Source of the DNA: Castor canadensis | Taxonomy: Eukaryota; Chordata; Mammalia; Rodentia; Castoridae | Direction of reading: 5' to 3' | Length of the DNA stretch: 64,000 bases | Assembly (NCBI RefSeq): GCF_047511655.1 | Contig: NC_133386.1 | Location: 131,071,866 to 131,135,865 of the forward strand | Shown here: positions 58,331 through 64,000 of the stretch, piece by piece | Position numbering within the stretch: the first letter of the stretch is position 1 | Layout of the letters: each line of letters opens with the position of its first letter | Made by a program: the position numbers and the translations under genes | The notes under the pieces: generated by a model | Told to the model about the DNA's origin: nothing | Databases searched by the model: none | What the model saw: only the letters and a program-made list of their open reading frames with translations

Positions 58331-58689
58331 ACTGTACAGTTTCAGTTTCAAGAGAAATTGGCACAGATTTGAAAATTGAAAGAGGCAGCAGCCATTTTTT
58401 ATGCTTTGAAGGCTGGTGGGAGGTAATAAGCATGTGTTAGCACACACACATTACTTCTGAGGTACAAGTGTACTTTGTTGGGGTGGGAAGCATGTGCATC
58501 TACAATGTCCCCGCCTTACAGCAGACCTTTTCTTTAGCTTGTTTGAGTCTTGAACCAATTTTCAGCTCAACATCATGGCAGAGTGCTCTTGTCAGTAGAT
58601 TGTCCATGCCATCAAGGCTAAAGGTGATGAGGGTCAGTCACTGTGGTTTACACACATAAGATTGCTGTTGTATTGGTTAATTGTATTGT

Positions 58690-59205
58690 GTTAAAGTATG
58701 GAAAATTGTTGTAATAAGAATTATTAGCTAGTGTGTGTTAGGACTAAGAAACCAAGCCAGAGAATGACAGGCCAATATGCAAATGAGCCAACCCTAAGGT
58801 GGTTAGACCGATAACACCAACTATGAGGTCACCATCAAGCATAAAAACCCAAGCCTTGCTACCACTCATTGCTTGCCTCCTGAACACTGGAGACCGTCCC
58901 AAAGCTCCGACGCAGAGGCAGCCACCCCTTCTCCTGACGAGTGTTGCTGGTGGACCGCGAGATCGACCTGCAACTAAGATCGGCTGAAAGGATTTCCCAG
59001 AGCTCGGCTGGACTCCCCTTATCGGCTAAGAAAATGTCTCACGGTGAGCGAGGCTTGGGGAAGACCTGAGTAAGTACCTGGCTGGCTGAGGTACAAGAGG
59101 ACAGGACATTAGGATCTGTGTGGATTTGACTGAATAAAATCTTGTTCTCTGAAGTAAGAGTCTCCTGTGTACTGCTTACCTGTACTCGATTGGTAATGAA
59201 TCATA
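58690..59205 (+). mobile_element. Solo LTR-like element
   Basis: It has the layout of a retroviral LTR. ATGCAAAT (octamer) lies near 58,778 and a TATA-like CATAAAAAC at about 58,840. A GC-rich R region (58,890-59,050) with CpG sites follows, then AATAAAA at about 59,135 with a T/G-rich stretch just after it. No gag, pol or primer-binding site adjoins it. Edges are approximate, and I could not define a clean TG...CA or target duplication. The family is not identified. Confidence 0.6.
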
Positions 59206-59433
59206 AATGCTTGTGACAGTCACAGAGATGAATTTGTCCTTGTGGGTTCCAGTTTGTGCTTACTCTTTCCAATTATATCCAGCATTTCTTCCTGATTGCC
59301 AACCTGACTAACATAGAGTGACTTAAGTAAGGTCTAACATCAGATATAGGGGCAACAACCTTTTGCATGGATTTCTTGGTAAGTTCCCTTAATTGTGTAA
59401 TGTCTAATTTCTATAATAAATCTCTTATTCTAC
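59206..59433. repeat. Ancient repeat, related to 63,340-63,570
   Basis: The CTTGTGGGTTCC, ATTGCCAACCTGACTAAC and TCTATAATAAATCTCTTATT blocks correspond in order to blocks at 63,357 onward. The continuation GGTTCTGCTTCTCTGATCAA at 60,415 suggests the LTR at 59,434 inserted into it. Family not named. Confidence 0.55.
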
Positions 59434-60405
59434 TGTGGAGAGTGGATAATGAAAAGCCTATGAGAACTGGATGTAAGCAATGCGAGATGTGGCTTAATTG
59501 CTTTTACCTGTAGGCCGAGATAGGCACAGCCCCTTTACAAAACAGAAAAAGAAGAACAGCTGTGTCTCCTGAGCTTGGGTTCAGAGAAGCAGTAACGCGG
59601 GTTTCTCCTGTTACAATGTCACACCCCTCACAGGGTGGAGCAGGCTCCGCCCTGTTTGATGCTGTTTATAAAAGACCTGCTGAAGGAATGCTTCAGGATT
59701 TTTGCTTTTTGCCTTTGGCTTTGGAGGGCTTTTTGAGCTTGGGTTTTTTGGGGCTTTGGCTTGATTCTTTTGCTTTGGGCTTTTTGGTGTGGGAAGCTTT
59801 TGGAAGGAAAAGAATTGCTAAAGGGAAATTGCTGAAGGGAAAAGTATGGCTAAAGAGGGGTGGATAGAAAGTCTGCCACCGAGAAGTTTAACATAGGCCT
59901 TAGAAAAGAAAGCCAAAGAAAGAACTTTAACATAGGCTTTAAAAGCTAAAGAAAAGCCAAAGGGAACATGGGACAGTGCAAGATAGAGGACTGAGACTTT
60001 GCAAGTCTGAACACCAAGGCTTTAAGAAAGCTAAAGAGAGATGCTAAAGAAAAGCTGCAGGCCTGGGGGCAAAAGACTTTAAGAGTTTAAGGTTAAGCTA
60101 AAGATAAGCTAAGAGAAAACATGGGACAGTGCGAACCTAAGGAAAGAGGTTTTAAGCAAGGTTTTAAAGAACTGCAAGGAGTAAGGCCTTAAAGTATAAA
60201 GATAGAGAAAATAAGCGGTGAGGGTTGGGCGTCTCCACCTGAGTGTCCAACACCCCTGACCCCACTTTCTGTCCTATGTCTTTTTGGAATCTCCACTCAC
60301 CCCCAGTTAAGCCCAGTTAGGTTCGGTAATAACCAGGAGTGAGAGAGAAAAAGCTTGCTCTAACAAAGGAGGGAGTGAGAATACAGCACCTCCTCCATTC
60401 TGTGT
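59434..60405 (+). mobile_element. LTR-like element with purine-rich R/U5 region
   Basis: It begins near TGTGGAGAGTGG, has a GC box (CTCCGCCC at about 59,647) and a TATA box at 59667, and continues about 730 bp further to near TGTGTCACTCA. Downstream of the TATA lie a T/G-rich TTTGGCTTT-type stretch (59,698-59,805) and then an A/G-rich GCTAAAGAAAAGCC-type stretch (59,815-60,200). These are roughly complementary in composition. It interrupts an older repeat. Ends are approximate and the family is unidentified. ERVL or class II origin is possible. Confidence 0.55.
59667..59674 (+). promoter_or_regulatory. TATA box of the LTR-like element
   Basis: TATAAAAG, 20 bp downstream of a CTCCGCCC GC box. 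Consistent with an LTR core promoter. Confidence 0.65.
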
Positions 60406-60429
60406 CACTCATGGTGGTTCTGCTTCTCT

Positions 60430-61520
60430 GATCAAACCTTTACAGATATGGAAATTGGTGTCAGTGACACAGTTCTATAGGAATAGAACCTTAAGGATCA
60501 GTTCTCTAGGTTGATTCAGAATTATCTAGAATTGGTCCTCTTATTTGATTAAATTTGAAGATATAAGCACCCCATTTCCAGGGGTAAAGGAGACTGTTGT
60601 CCATGGCATGCAGTGGTAAGTTATCACCCATAGACATCTGTAATCAAGTAGTTATAGAAGCTGATGTTTTAGTCTACGAAGCAGTTGCGTCCATAGACTG
60701 TTTTAATGAAAATAGGAGTATAATGAGCTTATAGTGGCTACTTTAAGTAGTAAAGGGGTGACATTGAGAAGTGTTACCATCAAACCAATAAGATTTGTGG
60801 CTTCCTGAGTTATAGGACCAAGTTGTGCTTAATTGCCAAATATAAGATGGGCATGGTTATCATAATGCTCACAGCAGAGCTGGCATATTACTAATTAATT
60901 GCAGTGTCCCTAAAACTGAAGTACATGGTCAACCTACTAAAGTCTCACTTAGGTATTATCTGCAGAAAAGCTCTAGACCCCATGAAGAAAAGTCTGATTT
61001 GAATCACCACAATAGTGTGGCCCCTCAACAAATTCCTAGACTTTATCAATTCATAAACTCAGAGGCCCCTGATGAAAGGAAGGCCATGGAGAAAGGCCTT
61101 GCTACATAAACAGAAGTATGGGCTGTCAATCTTCCTCCTAGGTTTCCCCAGGGAACCTCTGACCATTTACCAGGGTGGCTATGCACTGAGGAAATATTTG
61201 GGAGCTAATCCATTGCAGGACATTGACTCTGAACTGACATGGATTCTCGGAGATCCAAGACACTACTGTGACCCACCAGTCAAGTGGTCACTTTAGTATG
61301 TGGTAATCAGTGGAGTCTTCTTGGCTTGGGCCCATCTCTGCAGTAGGCCTAGTGGCCCTCAAGCCCATTCTTTTATTATTTCTCTGTTGTGCAAGGCATA
61401 GTTGAATAAATGTACATACTCATCAGTAGGCAGAATACCTGGAACAACATTCCACCATCAAATAGAGGAGAGATATGGATACAGATATACAACCAGTAGG
61501 TCCTAAAGCCATAGTAAACT
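60430..61520 (+). repeat. Degraded ERVL/MaLR-type internal sequence
   Basis: A TTGGTGTCAG block at about 60,453 resembles the leucine-tRNA primer-binding context of ERVL elements. Blocks at 61,215-61,400 match, by recollection of pattern, a protease-to-RT stretch of ERVL internal sequence. Only short open stretches remain (for example 61,072-61,296) and there is no intact gag or pol. It is a non-functional fossil. Confidence 0.5.
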
Positions 61521-61529
61521 GCACAGGTG

Positions 61530-61720
61530 GTTTTTCATTGCTGGCTTAGCAAATTACCACAAATTTAGCAGCTTAAGATGACACCCATGTATTATCTCAC
61601 AGTTCTCAGCTGGATACCCTGCTTAGGACCTCATAGGACTGAAGTCAAAGTGCCAGGTGGCCTGAACTTTTACCTGGAGGCTCTGAGTGAGAAGACAGTT
61701 GTAAGGTCTTTCAGGTTATT
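61530..61720 (-). repeat. MaLR/MLT-type LTR fragment, antisense
   Basis: TTAGCAAATTACCACAAATT, TAGCAGCTTAAGATGACACC and TATTATCTCACAGTTCTCAG resemble antisense mammalian LTR fragments. The family is uncertain. Confidence 0.45.
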
Positions 61721-61936
61721 GCCAGAGTACAGTACCTTGTGGTTGAAGAACTAAAGTCTGTTTCTATGATGCCCATCAACTGGGGGATAATTTTTGTTTT
61801 TAGATGCCAGTGCCTTCCTTAGTGTGAGGCCCTCTCCATCTTCAAAGCAATCAGTCATATGTGAAGTCCTTCTCATACTTCAGATTTCTCTCAGTTCTTC
61901 ACATTTCTCTGCCTTCATCCCTCTTCCTCCTCCTCT

Positions 61937-62150
61937 CCCACCAGTACTGGGGATTGAATTCAGGGATTCACACTTGCTAGACAAGTACTCTACCATTTGA
62001 GCCACACCCCAATCCTTTTTCTCTTAATTTGTTTTTCAGATAGAGTCTCCCATTAACTTTGCCTAAGCTAGCCTCAAACTTTAGTCTTCCTACTTCTACC
62101 TCTTGAGCAACTGGGATTATAGATGTGAAGCACAATTCCTGTCCCACTGC
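61937..62150 (-). repeat. B1-ID dimeric SINE, antisense
   Basis: An ID complement (AGTACTGGGGATTGAATTCA ... ATTTGAGCCACACCCC) then a B1 complement (GATAGAGTCTCCC ... ACTGGGATTATAGATGTG). Confidence 0.87.
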
Positions 62151-62159
62151 CTTCTGTTT

Positions 62160-62492
62160 TGTTTTTGTTTTTTTGTGGGGGAGGGTACTCAGGGCCTTGC
62201 ACTTGCTAGACAAGTACTCTATTACTTGAACAACACCTCTGGTCCTTTTTGCTTTACATTATTTTTTAGATAAGGTATTGCTTTTTGCCTGGGCTGGCCT
62301 GGAATCTGAGACTGTAATCCTATTACTTATGCCCCCACACAGCTGGGATTATAGATGTGTACCACTCTACCTGGTTTATTTGTTGAGATGGAATCTGACT
62401 AATTTTTTGCCTGGGCTGGACTCAAACTAGCCTTTCCTATCTCTGTCTCCTTAGTAGTTGTGGTTACAGACATACCACCATGACCAGCCCTC
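62160..62492 (-). repeat. Trimeric (B1-B1-ID) SINE, antisense
   Basis: An ID complement (62,185-62,245), a first B1 complement (about 62,270-62,380) and a second (about 62,385-62,492, ending ACCACCATGACCAGCCC). Directly follows another SINE in the same orientation. Confidence 0.8.
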
Positions 62493-62673
62493 CTCTTCTG
62501 ATTTTTAAATTGGTTTCATTGGTTTATCCACATAATCCAGGATAATCTTCCTATTTTCAAGTTAGCTAATTTTCTGTAACCTTAATTACATCTGCAAAGT
62601 TCCTTTTGCCATCTAATATAACATCATTACTCTGTGACATGAGAGGACAAAGGTCACAGAGGCCAGAATTCTG

Positions 62674-62745
62674 TGTGTGTGTACATATTTATATATATAC
62701 ACACACATATATATGTACCTACATATATACATGCACGTATATGAT
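62674..62745. repeat. Alternating purine-pyrimidine microsatellite
   Basis: An interrupted (TG)n/(TA)n/(CA)n run of about 70 bp. The alternation favours Z-DNA or cruciform structure. Confidence 0.85.
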
Positions 62746-63339
62746 ATAAAATTTTAACTTCTCCCCATTACTCTACCATTGAACAAAAACATATGACCCT
62801 AACTATCAGTACTTAAGTTATTGGAATAAATATCACCCAAAAATGATGCAAGAATGTTGTATCTTTTGTTAGGGAGAGAGTTGGTCTGTTTTCAGTTGTG
62901 AGAGTTAATTACATTGTTTTCCACAGAAGGTAAGGATGAGGTATGTATAGATACCAGAGTGACCATGAGAGGACTGTGATGGTGTACTAACTGGGTCAGT
63001 GTAGCGAAACAGAAGTTACACTTCTCAGAATTCTGTCTGATGTAGGATTAGTCACAGAGAATTTGCATAAAATTGGAAGGAGGATGAGAATCAGTAGCAC
63101 TGTTTTCACATGCTGGGTCTTGATGATGGGCCCTTCATGCAATGTCAGTAGCCTGTAGTTCACTTATTTATGGAGCAGAACCTGGACCCACATTTTCTCT
63201 GCTTCTGCCAGATCTTCAGCTTCTCCAAGTCCTGGACCAGGTGAATACACAGGACAATGATAAAAGGTGCCAGTTTCTCCTGTAGGTGGTCTTGATTATC
63301 ATGGTTGGAGGCAGTGATAAATACAGGCTTCAGCTTCCT

Positions 63340-63570
63340 ATGCACTCCAGTCTGACCTTGCGGGTTCCCATTTACTCTGCTGTATTTCAGTTTGTCCTTG
63401 CTTTCCCACATTTCATGTTCAGTTTTCTTCCCATTTGCTGGCCTGACTGACTGCTAACAATGTCAGCCTGAATACCAGAGCAGATATAACAGCCTTATAT
63501 AACCTTCCCTACTTACTTTCATTATAGTTTAAGGCTTCATTCCTATAATAAATTGTTTCCTGAGTGATCT
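63340..63570. repeat. Ancient repeat, related to 59,206-59,433
   Basis: CTTGCGGGTTCCCATTT, TTGCTGGCCTGACTGACTGC and TCCTATAATAAATTG blocks occur in the same order as at 59,240-59,430. The open frame on the minus strand here looks incidental. Confidence 0.5.
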
Positions 63571-63589
63571 CAGATAGATAAAATATTTT

Positions 63590-63885
63590 AAATTATTTTG
63601 GAAACAAAATAATTATCTCTTTAAATACTGCTTTTACCTTATTTTCTCCTCTACTTTTGAGACTAATATTTTCTCTTTCCCCTCGAGTTCTTTATTCTTT
63701 CTTCTGTATTTTATGTTTGTGTGTCACTTTCATTCGTTATATTTTGCTTATTTTCTACTCTGTCTTACCTAATATTAAATCCACTCTCTGAGTTCTTAAT
63801 TTCTTTATTGCTGTCTTTTCTTTTCTAAAATTTTTAAATGCTCTCTTTTCTGCTAAAATTCTTTTTTTTTTTTTTAAAGTGTTGC
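63590..63885 (-). repeat. Ancient LINE fragment, antisense (continuation of 57,660)
   Basis: AATTATCTCTTTAAATACTG, TTTATTCTTTCTTCTGTATT and GAGTTCTTAATTTCTTTATT follow an old antisense LINE, downstream of the blocks at 58,100-58,330. Confidence 0.55.
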
Positions 63886-63896
63886 CCCTTTTGATT

Positions 63897-64000
63897 TATT
63901 TTATTTTATTTTATTTTATTTTCATTTTTCTTTTATTATTCATATGTGCATACAAGGCTTGGTTTATTTCTCCCCCCTGCCCCCACCCCCTCCCTTACCA
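63897..64000 (-). mobile_element. Young-family L1 3' end, antisense, cut by the window edge
   Basis: A (TTTTA)n tail complement at about 63,897-63,925, then ATTCATATGTGCATACAAGG and a C-rich tract complementary to the G-rich 3'UTR of the L1 at 22979. The element continues beyond position 64,000. Confidence 0.9.

Larger units (their letters stand above)
48577..64000 (+). other. GDPD4: Candidate GDPD4 second intron, at least 15.4 kb
   Basis: No further exon resembling the family was found. The region is mostly LINEs, LTR elements and SINEs. The stretches 48,600-49,230, 56,103-56,860, 57,080-57,560 and 62,500-63,330 show nothing I can name with confidence. Confidence 0.6.

Noticed and set aside
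61072-61296. Small open frame in ERVL-like DNA as a domesticated viral gene
   Set aside because: It is short and flanked by frame-broken relic sequence, with no recognisable complete domain.
63160-63411. Minus-strand open frame of 83 codons as a gene
   Set aside because: It overlaps a repeat shared with 59,206-59,433, and I recognise no family.

Overview
This window is mammalian, almost certainly rodent, genomic DNA. It contains the last five exons of one ordinary protein-coding gene, the apparent first two coding exons of a second, and a dense layer of retrotransposons. The rodent call rests on abundant B1-type (7SL-derived) SINEs fused to ID-type (tRNA-Ala-like) SINEs, with no mouse/rat-type B2 or B4 elements noticed. 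The ID 3' half and the chained (B1)n-ID architecture look most like a castorimorph rodent such as beaver; the species is a guess.

PAK1 (1-~21,860, + strand). Five exons at 3178-3295, 5560-5659, 6688-6884, 16701-16838 and 20512-20598 encode residues ~333-545 of p21-activated kinase 1. They cover the hinge, catalytic loop, DFG/activation loop and the C-terminus, followed by a ~1.25 kb 3'UTR with two AATAAA signals. All splice sites are canonical, phases match, and residue counting back from the stop puts D389, D407 and T423 at their established positions. The introns hold a CFL1 processed pseudogene (8130-9170), a 5'-truncated L1 joined to its 3' end (9171-14028) that itself contains a smaller L1 insertion, MIRs and many SINEs.

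Intergenic DNA (~21,860-34,390). A full-length L1 (22979-29546, 15-bp target-site duplications) has both ORFs open, but its reverse-transcriptase FADD box reads FAHD. Downstream lie a U1 snRNA retropseudogene with a clean 17-nt deletion, MIRs and ID SINEs.

Candidate GDPD4 5' region (34,395-64,000, + strand). A CpG-rich, TATA-less, promoter-like segment (34,395-34,920) with repeated CCACGCCC boxes, a CRE and a CTCF-like site precedes two in-phase exons (43453-43658 and 48473-48576). These encode the N-terminus of a multi-pass glycerophosphodiester phosphodiesterase, most likely GDPD4, which is the expected neighbour of PAK1. The rest of GDPD4 lies beyond the window. Its introns hold a nearly full-length antisense L1 (50,082-56,102), older LINE fragments, a U6 pseudogene, two LTR elements, degraded ERVL-like sequence and many SINEs.

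The genes are independent neighbours, not a pathway: PAK1 is a Cdc42/Rac effector kinase, and GDPD4 is a membrane phosphodiesterase family member. I see no operon-like, CRISPR or otherwise undescribed gene system. The interest is in retrotransposition biology: an RT-dead but ORF-intact L1, a tailless 32-nt ID half-molecule insertion, a tail-only insertion, and a chained B1-B1-B1-ID SINE.
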